From Ceratothoa steindachneri (Eukaryota; Arthropoda; Malacostraca; Isopoda; Cymothoidae): a stretch of 64,000 nucleotides of DNA. How positions within the stretch are numbered: position 1 is the stretch's first letter; each line of letters opens with the position of its first letter. The stretch is from contig OZ018321.1 of the NCBI GenBank assembly GCA_963969495.1, positions 127,578,437 through 127,642,436 of the forward strand, in the 5' to 3' direction. This document shows positions 1-11,726 of this stretch, in pieces. Both the position numbers and the translations under genes were made by a program. Under the pieces are notes generated by a model. That model was given only the letters and a program-made list of their open reading frames with translations. It was not told the origin of the DNA and searched no databases.

Positions 1-1
1 G

Positions 2-1888
2 GACGCCCCTCTTGTGATAGGCATGGTCCTTGAGGAGACCCAGCCTCAGACGGTTGGGCATTCCATGGGGGGGAATCCGGGCTCGGCGCCAAGCACCGAA
101 CCCGAATTCGCCCCTATGCAAGGTCCCCCTCAAACGGCCGAGGGCTCCGAGGCAGTAAAAGGAGGAGAGGGATCTCCTCCGACAGGTGCCCCTACGACTA
201 CCAGGACCTTCTCCATTTCGGAGAGGGACCTGGCTGAGGCCGGCCCATCTGGCATGGGGGCTTCTGCCGGCGGAGGTGAGAAGCGGGTTCATTCCCCGCC
301 CTCCTATCCTAAAAAGAAAAAGACTAAAAAGACGAAGAAGACTCGGGGCTCCTCTCCATCCGCGAGGACTGCGGGGACGGATGGGTCTGCTGCCACTTTG
401 GTAGGCGACCAAGCCAAGATCGGCACATCCGGCCCCTCTACCCCCTCGTGTGCGGAGCCCCTGTCTAAGACTAACACCAAGAATGCACAGGGCGGAGCCT
501 CGATGACATCGGGGCCCCTGATTCAGAGGTTACCTGGCGTTTTCGAGCCCGCTGGCTTCAAACGCTTCCTCGTTATTCGCTCCAATGATGGCACCATGTT
601 GTCCAGGGGCAACATGATCCATCAGAGGAGAGGATTAGCTAGTGCAATTGGTAGAGAGCCGAAGGTAACCCGTTTCTCGGACGGAAGCCTTCTGGCGAAT
701 GCGGCGAATCCCGCCGAGGCGGCCAAGATAAGTGATCTTCGGACACTTCATGGCACCCCGGTGAGTGTGACGCCGCACTCTACCATGAACTTTGTGAAAG
801 GAGTAGTTTATGCGAGGGAACTCGTTGACTACTCCATTGAGGACATCACCCTAGAGCTGGCCGACCATGGGGCGGTCAAGGTCGAACGTGTGATGAGAAA
901 ACAGGGAGGGGCCTCGAGACCCACCCCTACACTTTTCGTCACGTTAGACTGTGACAAGCTCCCTGAGTCGGTGCGTGCCGGTTGGTACCGCTACCGCGTG
1001 AAGGCCTTCGTGCCACTGCCGCGGCGGTGCTATTACTGTCACCGCTTTGGCCATACGAATCGATCATGTAGACGTGCAAAATCGGGGTCACCCGAAGTCT
1101 GTGTAAATTGCTCCAAGGTCGCACACGATAAGTCCAAATCGTGTGTGGCCAAGTGTGTCAACTGCGGAGAGCCGCACCCTGCTTCTTCGAAGCAATGTGG
1201 TGCATATCTCCTTAAAGAAAGAAATCCTGGCCCTTCAGGCCCAGGATCGACTCTCATTCCGTGAGGCTAAGGACTTGGTCCTGGCGCGCCCGGCTCTGCC
1301 TGGGACGTCATATGCCTCAATAGTTAGAAAAGCACCCTCTGCTCCTGGCCCATCCAGGCCAACGAGCATAGTTGTTTCCGCGCCCATTCGGAGCCCTTCT
1401 GCGGGCTCTACTACACCCGGGCGCTCCCCTGGTAAAGCTGGCGGCAAAAAAGGGTTCACACCCAGCCCCGGCTAAAACCAGGGCTCCCCCCTCTTCCCCC
1501 AGCGTGACCGTTTCCCGTAAGGCGAAACGGCCACGCGCCTCCTCATAGTCGTTAGACTCAGAGAAGGCAACACCCTTGAAGATGGTCGCTAGGCCATCTT
1601 CCAGGGTTCCTAAAGCTGTCCCCCGAAAGAAGGACAGCAACAAAGGAGCTTCGGCTCCTTCGCCCACGCCCCGAGGTGGAGCGAGTGGCTCAGAGACGGT
1701 GGTTGCTCGAAAAGAGGGCCCCACGCCTCCGAAGCCGCAACGCCCACCTAAGGTTTCGAGGCGGAGGGAAGAAAAGACTCGCATGGCGAGCCCAACCTTC
1801 CCCAATAAGTGCTCGAAGGCGACAGCGCCTTCGGCGCTTTGACCGGCCAACGGCCCCCGGGGTTCTGCCCCCGGGAAGCGTACGGCCA
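2..1888 (+). pseudogene. ORF1 (gag-like, zinc-knuckle) of copy C, broken
   Basis: The frame is open from base 2, so the N-terminus lies upstream. The first part is low-complexity and rich in Pro, Ser and Lys, with a Lys-rich run (KKKKTKKTKKT) near 313-345. A conserved block follows (RLPGVFEPAGFKRFLVIRS, 529-585). Three Cys/His knuckles follow at about 1028-1195: CYYCHRFGHTNRSC, CVNCSKVAHDKSKSC and CVNCGEPHPASSKQC. Such knuckles bind nucleic acid in LINE ORF1 RNPs. The frame is lost near 1205 by a small indel relative to copy B. A TAG lies near 1546 and a TGA near 1840, where B and A are open. Function is inferred from family knowledge; this copy is a pseudogene. Confidence 0.88.
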
Positions 1889-4800
1889 TTCCCGTGAGGG
1901 TCTTCAGTTCGAGGATGGCCCCCGCGTCTCCTCCGAGCTAGGCCTGGAGGGCATATTCCTTCAATGGAATTGCCGTGGACTCCGGGCAAACTGGGAGGAG
2001 CTTCGGAGGCTCGTCTCGTCCCGTTCCCCGTTAGCTATTTTTTGGCAGAAGACCATGCTAGGCGCGTGCCCCCTTCCCACCCTCCCGGGGTATAAGGGTC
2101 TTGCGACCCCACCACCGCGGGATGGCCGAGCTGGGGGATGCGCGGTTTACACCCGGCATGATGTCTCCGTTCTTCCTTTCTCTTTAGATACCTCCTTTCA
2201 GGCAGTGGCTGTGCAGCTGCACCTGGATAGGAGGTATACTATCATTTCTGCGTACATTCCACCGTCAGCTGACTTCGACGCGGGGGACTTCCGCCGCGTC
2301 GTGGCACGGTTGCCGAGGCCCTATCTCTTGCTTGGAGATCTGAACGGCAGGCATCCTCTCTGGGGAGATTACTCCATAAATCCCAGTGGACAAGTCCTTG
2401 CAGATCTGTTTGAAGAGCTTGAGATGAATGTCCTAAACGTGGATGAGTTTACGCATCACTGCATGAGAACCGCTTCATTTTCTTGCCTTGAGCTATCTTT
2501 GTGTTCTTCGGATGCACAGCCTGATTTTGATTAGGGGGTTGTCGATGACCTCCATGGTAGTGATCACTTTCCCATTCAAATATCATTTTCAGGGCAACTG
2601 CCGCCTGAGAGACCACCTCGGTGGTGCTTGGCGCGGGCGCGGTGGCCTGCATTTCAGGAAATGACTGAATTCTCTATCTCAGTCGAGGAGTTTAGGTCGG
2701 TAGATGAGGCCGTTGAGTTCTTCTCCGGCAACCTCATCGCCGTGGGCCTGACTACTATTCCTAGGACAACTGGCCGTTTTGCACGCCGACCACTCCCATG
2801 GTGGTACGCCGAGTGTGAGACGGCGCTCAAACAGAAGCGTTATGCCTACATGCGCTATAAGCGCCGCCCGAACGATTTCACTGTCGCTGAATTTCGTCGG
2901 GCTAGGGCTAGGTTCCGGTATATTTCGAAGCACGCCCGCCGCTCTTTCTGGCGGGCATACGTGTCTTCACTTAACGGGAAGACCCCTTTAGCTGAGGTGT
3001 GGAAGCGAGTCAAAAGGATTCGGGGCCAGTTCTCGCAGGACCCCCCTGCCGTTTTCCAGGAGAATGGGACCGCAATCTCGGACTTCGCGTCCGTGGCGGA
3101 ATCCTTAGCGACCGCTTTTTCCGCATTCTCTAGCCGTAATTCTGCTCTGCCAGCATTCAATGCACGTCGTCATGTCGCGGAAGGCCGCCGACTGGACTTT
3201 ACCTCCAGAGGCGGAGAACCCTTCAACGACAAGTTTACTGTGAGTGAGTTGTGCTCCGCCCTCGCTTCGTGCGCGGACACCGCCCATGGTCCGGACGATG
3301 TCCCTTACGCCATGCTTCCACACCTGGGTGAGCGAGGCATGGCCTTTCTGTTAGATTTGTTCAACAGGATCTGGGTGGAAGGTCTTCTCCCAGACTCCTG
3401 GCGAATCGCTACTGTGCTCGCCTTTCGCAAACCAGGGAGAGATCACTCTACTCCGACCGGTTTCCGCCCAATCTCTCTAACCTCTTGCGTGTGCAAGTTG
3501 ATGGATAAATTAGTAAATGTTAGATTAGCCTTTTTCCTGGAAAGCGGAGGCCATCTGTCTTCCGCACAGTGCGGCTTTCGCAAGTTTCACTCCACGTCGG
3601 ATGCTCTGCTCCGACTGGAAAATGCCGTCTGCGAGGCTTTCCTTCGTAGACAGCACTACGCCACGGTCTTTTTCGATCTGAAGAAGGCCTATGATACCGC
3701 ATGGCGATACGGTATCATGGAGACTCTCCACACGATGGGGGTGAGGGGACGCCTCCCAATGTTTATATCTGAATTTTTGCGAGATCGTCGATTCCACGTA
3801 CGGGTGGGGGGAGCTCTCTCCGGCCCAAAGGAGCAGGAAGAGGGTGTCCCGTAGGGAAGTGTCCTCAGTGTCACACCCTTTGACCTGAGCATCAACGGCA
3901 TCACCTCGGTGCTGCCGGAAGATGTTCTCGCTACGCTCTACGTGGACGACCTTTCGATCTCTTTTGGCGCGGCCCAGATGCCAACTCTGGAGCGTCGACT
4001 CCAACGGGCATTGAACCGCGTCTCTCGCTTTCCCGAAGCGCACAGGTTTCGGTTTTCTTTGGCCAAGACTAAGGTGGTGCACTTCTGCCGCCATATACGG
4101 CTTCACCCCGACCCAGATTTGTTTGTTAATGGGGTGCGCCTGGATGTGGTGAAGTCGCACCGTTTCCTTGGTCTTGTATTCGACTCGCTCAGTCGCCAAC
4201 AGCTCTCACTGCATCCCCAGCTGATCTCGATGGTGCCTATCCTGCCGAGACACGCTAGTCATACCCTAAGCCCTTTGGGTTTAGGGCCAGGAAACTCCTT
4301 CGAGAGGTAGATATAGCTCTCGGGCCAGTGGTGCCCCTGGTTCTGCCCAGGACGCCACCCTGGAGGGTACCACATTTGGCTATTTGTCGCCACGCCTCTG
4401 CTCCCAAAGCTTGTACTGCGCCGGGAGTATTGCGTTCGACCTTTTTGGAGCACACATCGTGTCACGCTGGAACCGTGCCAGTGTATACGGATGGCTCCAA
4501 GTACCAAGAGGGGGTCGGCTTCCACGCCGTATCCCCTCTGTTTGAAGTCAGCGGGGCTCTACCAGGCGCTGCGTCTGTCTTCACGGCCGAGCTGGTGGCA
4601 ATACACCACTCGGTACGGGAAATTACGTGACGTGCCCGGTTCGGAGACCGGATTGTGATCTATAGCGACTCACAAAGCGCCCTGAGTGCTCTCGAGGCAT
4701 TGGAATCTCCGCATTCCCTGGTGCGTGATATCCGTGACGCCACGGTTTTGGCGAGCCGGGCAGATGTCGAGATTATCTTCTGCTGGGTTCCTGGACATGT

Positions 4801-5320
4801 AGGAATTGCGGGGAATGAGCGCGCCGATGAGGGCGCCTGAAGAGTCCGCAAGGACTCTACGACCGGACCAGCGTTTCGCTCTTCCTCACACCGACTACAT
4901 GGCAGGAATACGGGCAGCTCTTCGGACTGCTTGGCAAAGAAGATGGGAGACGGTCGAAGGGAACTTAAAGTTGCGTGCCATTGCGCCGCGATTGTTCCCA
5001 TGGACCTATCCCCCAATGCCGCGACGGCTGCAGGTCACTTTTTGTCGTCTCCGAATCGGACACACTCGTGTGACGCATCGCTATTTGATGGAGCGCTCGC
5101 CTGCGCCGTATTGCAACGACTGCGTCGTCCCCCAGACTGTTTGGCACATTCTGGTCGAATGTCCCAGTCTGGGTGATCTTCGCGCACGATACCTGTCCCA
5201 GTACCGGGATGGGCGGGGTCGCTACCGCCTGTCCCTTGTGCTCGGTTCAGATTCGTGCACATTGACTTGTGGACTTGTTGACTTCTTGGGGGAGGCCGGC
5301 CTTCTCCCTATTATTTATGC
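1809..5320 (+). pseudogene. ORF2 (endonuclease-RT-RNase H) of copy C, broken
   Basis: The endonuclease domain starts at about 1950 (FLQWNCRGLRANWEELRR) and contains LLLGDLNGRHPLWGDYS near 2326. A TAG at 2532-2534 replaces a Trp codon kept in copy B. The RT spans about 2900-4200, with palm motifs FFDLKKAYDTAW (3669) and TLYVDDLSISFG (about 3934). A stop at 3853-3855 falls inside the GVPQGS block. At about 4186 a deletion removes the thumb segment present in A and B. RNase H follows (VYTDGSKYQEG near 4482; IYSDSQSALSALEALE; CWVPGHVGIAGNERADEGA), with one TGA at about 4628. The C-terminal CNDC..H..C region is near 5110-5165. The normal stop has become a Tyr codon, so the frame runs on past 5320. 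Confidence 0.9.
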
Positions 5321-5488
5321 AAGGGTTTTTTTGCTTTTTGTTTTGTGTTTTTGCATTTGTTTTTATGTTTGTTTTTTTCCTTTAGTTGCACGCTCCTGCG
5401 CCGGGGGGACCTCTTCCCGACGCACCAGCTTGCTTCCTTTCTCCCTTTTGGGGTGTTTTTTTTTTCTCTTTAATTTTATTTTAAAGTA

Positions 5489-5543
5489 GCCTAGAACTAG
5501 GCCAGTTTTAATACGGCGACTAATGCCCAAGTAGGCAGTCGCC
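5489..5543 (+). other. Two 3'-UTR hairpins of copy C
   Basis: Just before the poly(A) are two inverted repeats. The first is GCCTAG-AA-CTAGGC (5489-5502). The second is GGCGACT ... AGTCGCC (5515-5521 with 5537-5543), with an inner GCC/GGC pair around a six-base loop. Copies A and B have the same two structures at the same place. In LINEs such 3' structures are often what the RT recognises; here that role is inferred from position and conservation. Confidence 0.75.
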
Positions 5544-5569
5544 AGATGAGCTCTTAAAAAAAAAAAAAT

Positions 5570-6172
5570 CACTAAATCAATCATTCCTAGGTGTACACAG
5601 TCAGAATTATTAACTCTCGCGTGAATATAGATAACTAACTTGTCAATCTACTCTCAATTCATTTTGTTAAAGTTAAATATTATTTTTTATAATTAAATAA
5701 GGTTGTAAACTACTTCTAATTCAACTTCCATTACAAAAAAGGGAATTTAAAACTACTACACGAATTGTTGTAGAAAACCTTTTCTTTGTTTATGCCTTTG
5801 AGAATCAGCGTCAAATCCTGAAACCTCACAAGATCATATCGCCATAAAGTACAATGTCTAGAAAGCGTTCTAAACTGGTAACCACCATGCAATGACTCCT
5901 CAACTCACTATAAAGGGGTGACCCTTGAGTGACCATCGAATTTCATATGGCAGAATCTTCTTTTGACATACTTTCAACTTTAGTCTGTGGCGCTCGAATT
6001 GAAAGGAAAGTAGGCCGGTGGCACCCAAATTGCAGGATGGGTAGTCCCAGCGAGGAACCCCACACAAATGGGTGCTCGGTGGATCTATGAAATCCTGAAA
6101 CTGGGTACTCGCATGAATTAATGAAGTAATATGCCATGTAATAGATAGTGAAGCAACGAAAATTAGAGAGAA
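5570..6172. other. AT-rich flank, nothing recognised
   Basis: Between the poly(A) of copy C and the repeat array I see no credible open frame, no transposase or RT motif and no RNA gene fold. The stretch is AT-rich apart from a less AT-rich segment near 5980-6080. Confidence 0.5.
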
Positions 6173-6282
6173 ATAACATATATTACAATTATATATTTAT
6201 TAAAGTAATATGTATAGAGCAAGCTAATCGCCAGAGTCTCACGCAGACATACACTAACATGCGCACCGCTATTAAAAATAAG

Positions 6283-6360
<78 letters not shown>

Positions 6361-6473
6361 CATATATTACAATTGTATATTTATTAAAGTAATATGTATA
6401 GAGCAAGCTAATCGCCAGAGTCTCACGCAGACATACACTAACATGCGCACCGCTAGGAAAAATAAGCAATATA

Positions 6474-6548
<75 letters not shown>

Positions 6549-6654
6549 CATATATTACAATTGTATATTTATTAAAGTAATATGTATAGAGCAAGCTAAT
6601 CGCCAGAGTTTCACGCAGACATACACTAACATGCGCACCGATAGGAAAAATAAG

Positions 6655-6750
<96 letters not shown>

Positions 6751-6857
6751 CATATATTACAATTGTATATTTATTAAAGTAATATGTATAGAGCAAGCTA
6801 ATCGCCAGAGTCTCACGCAGACATACACTAACATACGCACCGCTAGGAAAAATAAGC
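6173..6857. repeat. Composite tandem array: ~110-bp unit alternating with (TA)n
   Basis: A unit beginning near AACATATATTACAATT and running through AGCAAGCTAATCGCC to the GCGCACCG region occurs four times, at about 6173-6285, 6359-6468, 6546-6654 and 6748-6857. (TA)n tracts of about 75-95 bp (6286-6359, 6469-6547, 6655-6748) separate the copies. Units differ by only a few bases, so the array is young. The long frames here that read YIYIYI are artefacts of the TA repeat. Confidence 0.9.
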
Positions 6858-7132
6858 TAGTCAAAAAGGTCTCAATGATAGATAACAGGGAGAAGCTGAA
6901 CAAATACAGGGTAATTTATGATTTGACCGGTTAAAATTTCGAAAGAACTGTGGAAAGCAAGCGATCTCTCTTATACGAAATAGGCCCAAAACGTGGAAAA
7001 ATATGTAAGTCAAATAGTTGCACATACTCTTGTAGCTCCGCCCAACGAAGACGCTGACAGATATTGTTTATTGTTGGCTCCGCCCCGCGTCCAGGTCAAG
7101 TGAAAAAGATCACGCCCCTTGGAGACGAGACG

Positions 7133-7237
<105 letters not shown>

Positions 7238-7265
7238 ACACACTCACAAGACAAAAGAAGAAGTT

Positions 7266-7291
7266 TAGAGAGAGAGAGAGAGAGAGAGAGA
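7266..7291. repeat. (AG)n microsatellite
   Basis: A short pure AG run just downstream of the TA tract. Confidence 0.9.
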
Positions 7292-9536
7292 ATCAGTCAA
7301 GTCGTCCGTCAGCAGCCTGTTGCCATTAGTAGCGTTACGGATCCGTTTCTCTCGTCCTTTGAATCCTACTGCCTGTAGACTCAGCACTATAGGATTTAAA
7401 CAGAAGACTACACGTAACCGCAAAAACTCAAACGTTTCCGCTTGCTCCTATTTTTGTAGGCCCGATCTAAGAATAAAACCTATTTATCGCCGCCTTGCTT
7501 TTCGAAATACACGATTACCGAGGCCCCTTCGAGATTTCACCCTAAACGCGTATTCCCCTCCAGAAATTTAAGGACTCAGAACTAATTCGATTGGAGAACA
7601 AAAGTAGGCCTACTACCTACAAGCCCTCGATACCCGTCACGTCACCCTCTGTCAGGTGTTATCACTCACGCATTACTACTATAATCGAGTGACTTTGAGA
7701 AGAGCAATAACATTGAGGATTCTCTTTCACCTCCCATAAACTGGCGACCTCCTCCACGAGTCAACGCAACCAAGAGTGACTCACGAATTCGAAATGACAA
7801 ATTTTTGCCATACTCTCAACTCTACTCAATGCCTTCGACTTCCTGATCAGATGCAGGCATCACTAGCCCCCAGTAAAGTTTAAAATCCTTTCACCTAGGC
7901 GAGAACTAAACTCCACAAGACGCTTAACGTGCATCTCTTTCACGCTCAATCGAGTCACTGTTCTGTAAGTAACGTGACGACATCAATTTTCACTCTTGTA
8001 GCCCACATTTCTCTAGCCGACTTGCTAGATTTGTAAAGTGTCTGTGCATTACAAAGTCTAAATATTGCATCAGCTCATTCGCAAATCATGCATTAGAGAT
8101 AACACAGGGTAATGGCACCTTACCCTGCAAATCTTTCAGCCCCAGAAGCACCAGGCATCCAGCATCACCCTCAAGGCATTTAAAATAGACTCTCTAATGG
8201 CCCAGGCAAAAGTGCAACCGCATAAGGTAACCTTCACTTAGCCGAAGGCTCAGCAGAAGTTTCAGAGGAAAAACTCATCAGCGACCTCTCATGGTACAGC
8301 AAGAGTGCGTTCGGAAGGGACTTAGCATATCACACTCGCCGCCTCATTTATGCTCGAAATCAAGGACAACTGAATGCACGCAACTCACTTATTAAACAAA
8401 CCAACTATGACAACTAACTTTCAAGCAGATCTCTAAAACGTGTCCGGCAAATGTTTTCAACGCATTACGTATAAGTTCACCATTATTCGTTAATCAATTT
8501 CTCCAGCAATTTAGAAGCTACGTAAAAGCGATTCACCAATCAACGCAAATCAAACGTTTAACCACTCGACCACTAAAAATTCTCACGGTCACGTGCATTC
8601 GGTCATGTAAGTCATTTTATATCTATAAACTATCATTCATCCACTTCAGTTTTCACACTTATAAACACACACAACCTAGACCACATACATACTTTACAAG
8701 CAACCAGAAAATTCGTTTTCCTGTACTTTTCTTCCTTTTTCTTTTCAAACGCATTCTAGGTTGACTCATTCATCTCTTTTTCATCTCGCTGTATGCCATG
8801 CGTGTATATGTGTGTGCACTCTCTCATGATGGAATTATAGGAAAATGTGCCCTGAATCACTTCTCATTTTTTTCAGTATTCACTCACCAATCAATTCACA
8901 AGCATCGAGTGACATATACTCGTACATTAACAAAAATGAACCATTGTCCACAACGAGTTAATCTGGAAATTATTTTTAATTTTTCAAAATGTATTGGAAA
9001 ATTTTTCAGAATGTGGTGTTTGTCCATTCAACTTTCATGCAAGAGACAATCTGTCAGATTACAAGGATGTAAATATGTGGGTTTATAGACAAAAACTGCT
9101 TAATAACGAGTACACGCATATAGGAGACTGCATAGTCTCCGTCCATTTCGTTTACACATAAATACACAATTCTTCTATTCTTGGGACACAATCAAAATCA
9201 ACCGGGCATTACATCAGGGGTGAATATCTTCTTCTCATTCGCGTTCGCTTACGTTCCATCCAACAATAAGGACTTAAACTCACCTAAATCTACTCAGTTC
9301 ACCTTAGTCTTGAATAGATAGATAAACAGACATTTAGTCTTGATTCGCGCTCTGATATTTGGTATTAACGGTTCCCTGAAAATTCTTTCTTGTAAAAAGT
9401 CTTCAATCATTAATTTATTTGTAACATTCATAAACTCTAATATTATTTTTCGGAGAAACATAGTATTAAGATTCTCTGGCTTTGGTGAGTTGTTTTGGGT
9501 GAAGTTTTCCGAAATAAAAATGAGTAACAAGGAGTA
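7292..9536. other. Unannotated AT-rich stretch
   Basis: About 2.2 kb with only short open frames on either strand (longest about 96 codons, near 8798-9088, without a recognisable motif). I see no RT, transposase, TIR or tRNA-like structure. It may be old decayed repeat or ordinary intergenic DNA. Confidence 0.4.
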
Positions 9537-10410
9537 ACAAGGAAAATGAGTACCCTAGAAGACCTTACAGTCCATTCAATGAGGGTACCTTTGGACTAGC
9601 TGTCGAGCGGGCACATCCCCGCTCAATTGCCTTACGTCCTCCCTAAACGGCCACTTTTCAAGATTTTGTCTAGTCTTGTCTTGAACTGGTCGACAGAATT
9701 GCTGTTGACAACCTCCATCGGAAGTGCGTTCCAGCTACCTCAGATACTGTACGTGACAAATTTCCCACACAGATCGCGGTTGTAACGCTTCAGCTCAAGT
9801 TTGAAGCAGTGATTTCTTGTTCTGCTCTCATTAAGGCTGAAAATATCCCTGTAATCAACATTGTCGAACTCTCAAAGTATTTTGAAAACTTCGATGAGCT
9901 GACCACGCAGTCTACGGGTTTCCAAAGAGAACAGATCTAATTCCCTTAATCTATCTTCATAACTTTTATGTCTGATAGAGGCAATCAGTTTGGTTGCCCT
10001 GGCTAGCACGCGTTCCAATCTCACGATTTCTTTTCGAAATTAAGCACTCCAAAATTGTACGGCCTACTTCAGATGCAGTTGGACAAGTGAATTGTGCAAA
10101 CAGAGTACTATTTCCTTGTTCCGATATCCAAACTGGCGCTTTATATAACCTAGCATCCTTTGGGCTTTCTTCTCCGCCTCAATATACCTCCTCGAGAACT
10201 TGAGATCACTAGTTATAGTTACACCCAAGTCCTTCTCAGTGTCGGCAGATTCAAGAGCAGTGCCCTTAAGAATATAACGAGATTGAGGGTTTCAGTGGCC
10301 GATATGTATCACTTTGCATGTGTTCAAGTTAAAAGGCATTTGACACGTGTGCGACCACTCCCCAATCTTCCGAAGATCTTCCTGCAGGCGGGCAGTATTT
10401 CTATCGTTTG

Positions 10411-10710
10411 CAACGAGAACAGAACGCGCAATCACAGCTTCAAACTTGAACTGAAGCGATACCCCCGTGATCTGTGTGGAAAATTCTTCGCTTACAGTAT
10501 CTGCGGTAGTTGGAACGCACTTCCGACGGAAGTTGTCAACAATGAATCTGTTGACCAGTTCAAGTTAAGACTAAATAAAGTCTTGCAAATTCGCCGTTAA
10601 GATCCTCGCGAGTGATCTTCGAGGTTACCAACACACACCTTCGAAGATTGCGCCAAAAGTACCCTCCTTGTATGGACCGTAAGGTCTTATAGGGTTCTTA
10701 TTTTCCTCCT
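10411..10710 (+). mobile_element. Inverted 3' fragment of the CR1 family, inserted in E
   Basis: A plus-strand, 5'-truncated copy of the tail of the same CR1 family. It encodes NHSFKLELKRYPRDLCGKF and GSWNALPTEVVNNESVDQF, then the family's 3' end (GTAAGGTCTTATAGGG). It matches the minus-strand tail of E at about 9540-9840. It sits between the FADD motif of E and the next block of E, so E reads through once the piece is ignored. The bases on the two sides (GCAAC and GTAAC) may be a short, decayed target duplication. Confidence 0.75.
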
Positions 10711-11335
10711 GTAACGTTCATACCAAGCTTGGTATCGTCTGCAAATTTATAAATCTTGGCAATCATGTCACCGTTCATGTCGTTGACGTAGATGCTGAAT
10801 ATTAGTGGTCTCAGGACAGAACCTTGAGGCACCCCGCTAGTAACGGGCACCCACTCGGAAGCCTGTCCATTCACCACCACCCGTTGCCGTCTGCCACTTA
10901 GCCAGTTCTCTATCCAGCCGGCTACTTTTCTTTCTATGCCCAGCGCTCGCACTTTTCGGAGAAGGCGGCGGTGTGGTACCTTATCAAAGGCTTTCTGAAA
11001 GTCTAAATACCCCACATCCACCGCCTTGTCCCGATCGTGCTCACTGAACACGAAATGGAAGAATTCCACAAGGTTCGTCGGGCATGACCGTTGCCTTCGG
11101 AAGCCATGCTGGGAACTCCTCAGTAGCAGGTTTAACTCTAAATGCGACGTCATTTTGTCCACTATGATGCTTTCCATGAGTTTACCGATTATCGAAGTCA
11201 GACTGATAGATCGGTAGTTCGACGGTTGGCTACGGTCTCCTTTCTTGAAGATAGGAGTCACCTCCGCTTCACGCCAGTCTCTAGGAACGCATTCGGTCCG
11301 GATGGACATGCAGGACCGGTAGATCAGTTTATCAT
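10698..11335 (-). pseudogene. CR1-type reverse transcriptase fragment
   Basis: About 203 residues are open on the minus strand. Visible RT motifs in order are VTPIFKKGDRSQPSNYRSIS, SLTSIIGKLMES, QHGFRRQRSCPTNL, VGYLDFQKAFDKVPHRRLL (motif A, with its catalytic Asp), SGVPQGSVLRPLIF (motif B) and YKFADDTKLG (motif C). The common Gly after SVL is Arg and the usual LLF is LIF. The frame ends where the inverted insert begins. Within the retained part the palm looks intact, but the protein is truncated at both ends. Confidence 0.85.
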
Positions 11336-11726
11336 TAATATTGCAGCGAAAAGAGACTCAAAGCTGACAAGAGAAATTAGATTGAATCATAAGCAATAAG
11401 GATCAAAGGGGCAAACCTTGTGCTGAGATGTGCCCCGTTGCTCAAAATTATCAGCTGTTACATATTACTCTCTTAAAATCGGAGGATAGGTAAGTGGAGC
11501 TGGAGCGACACAACCCACTTGGGGTGAAAGTGGTCGATTTTGAAGTCTTGAAAAAAAAAGTTTATTTCGAGGAACGGAAAGTGTCGTTACTTTTGCTCAA
11601 ACTGTCAGTAACATAACAGTTACATAAGAATCCGTACTAAGGCAATACCGATGTTGGTTACAAAATGAATTTCCGTTACATATATTTCGTTACTCTCATT
11701 GGAACCGACTTTATTGACTGCATATT
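11336..11726. other. Spacer between CR1 fragment and copy D
   Basis: No feature recognised; moderately AT-rich with no long frame. Confidence 0.4.

Larger units (their letters stand above)
1..5569 (+). mobile_element. Non-LTR retrotransposon, copy C, 5'-truncated by window edge
   Basis: A plus-strand LINE-type element. It enters the window inside ORF1 and ends in a short poly(A) at about 5557-5569. The order is gag-like ORF1 with zinc knuckles, then ORF2 with AP-type endonuclease, RT, RNase H and a Cys/His-rich tail. That order fits the I/Nimb/LOA-like non-LTR groups; the exact clade is not resolved here. It is much more GC-rich than the AT-rich flanks. Copies A, B and D in this window are the same or a closely related family on the opposite strand. 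C carries several stops and frameshifts and a deletion in the RT thumb region, so it is a dead copy. Its 5' target duplication lies outside the window. Confidence 0.93.
9537..11335 (-). mobile_element. CR1-type non-LTR retrotransposon fragment (E)
   Basis: A minus-strand, 5'-truncated CR1-like element. The RT lies at 11309-10698, with the FDKVPHRRLL and GVPQGSVLRPL blocks and an FADDTKLG catalytic motif. After an interruption by an inverted fragment (about 10411-10710) the same strand continues from 10410 down to about 9650. There translation gives the usual CR1 thumb and tail, including LQEDLRKIGEWSHT, LEYAxxF-like and GSWNALPMEVVN segments, with several stops. The 3' end is near 9537, where the last bases match the end of the inverted fragment. 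It begins inside the RT, so endonuclease and ORF1 are missing. A dead copy. Confidence 0.82.

Noticed and set aside
7320..7571. 83-codon frame as a small host gene
   Set aside because: No recognisable domain, no splice or codon signal, and its length is expected by chance.
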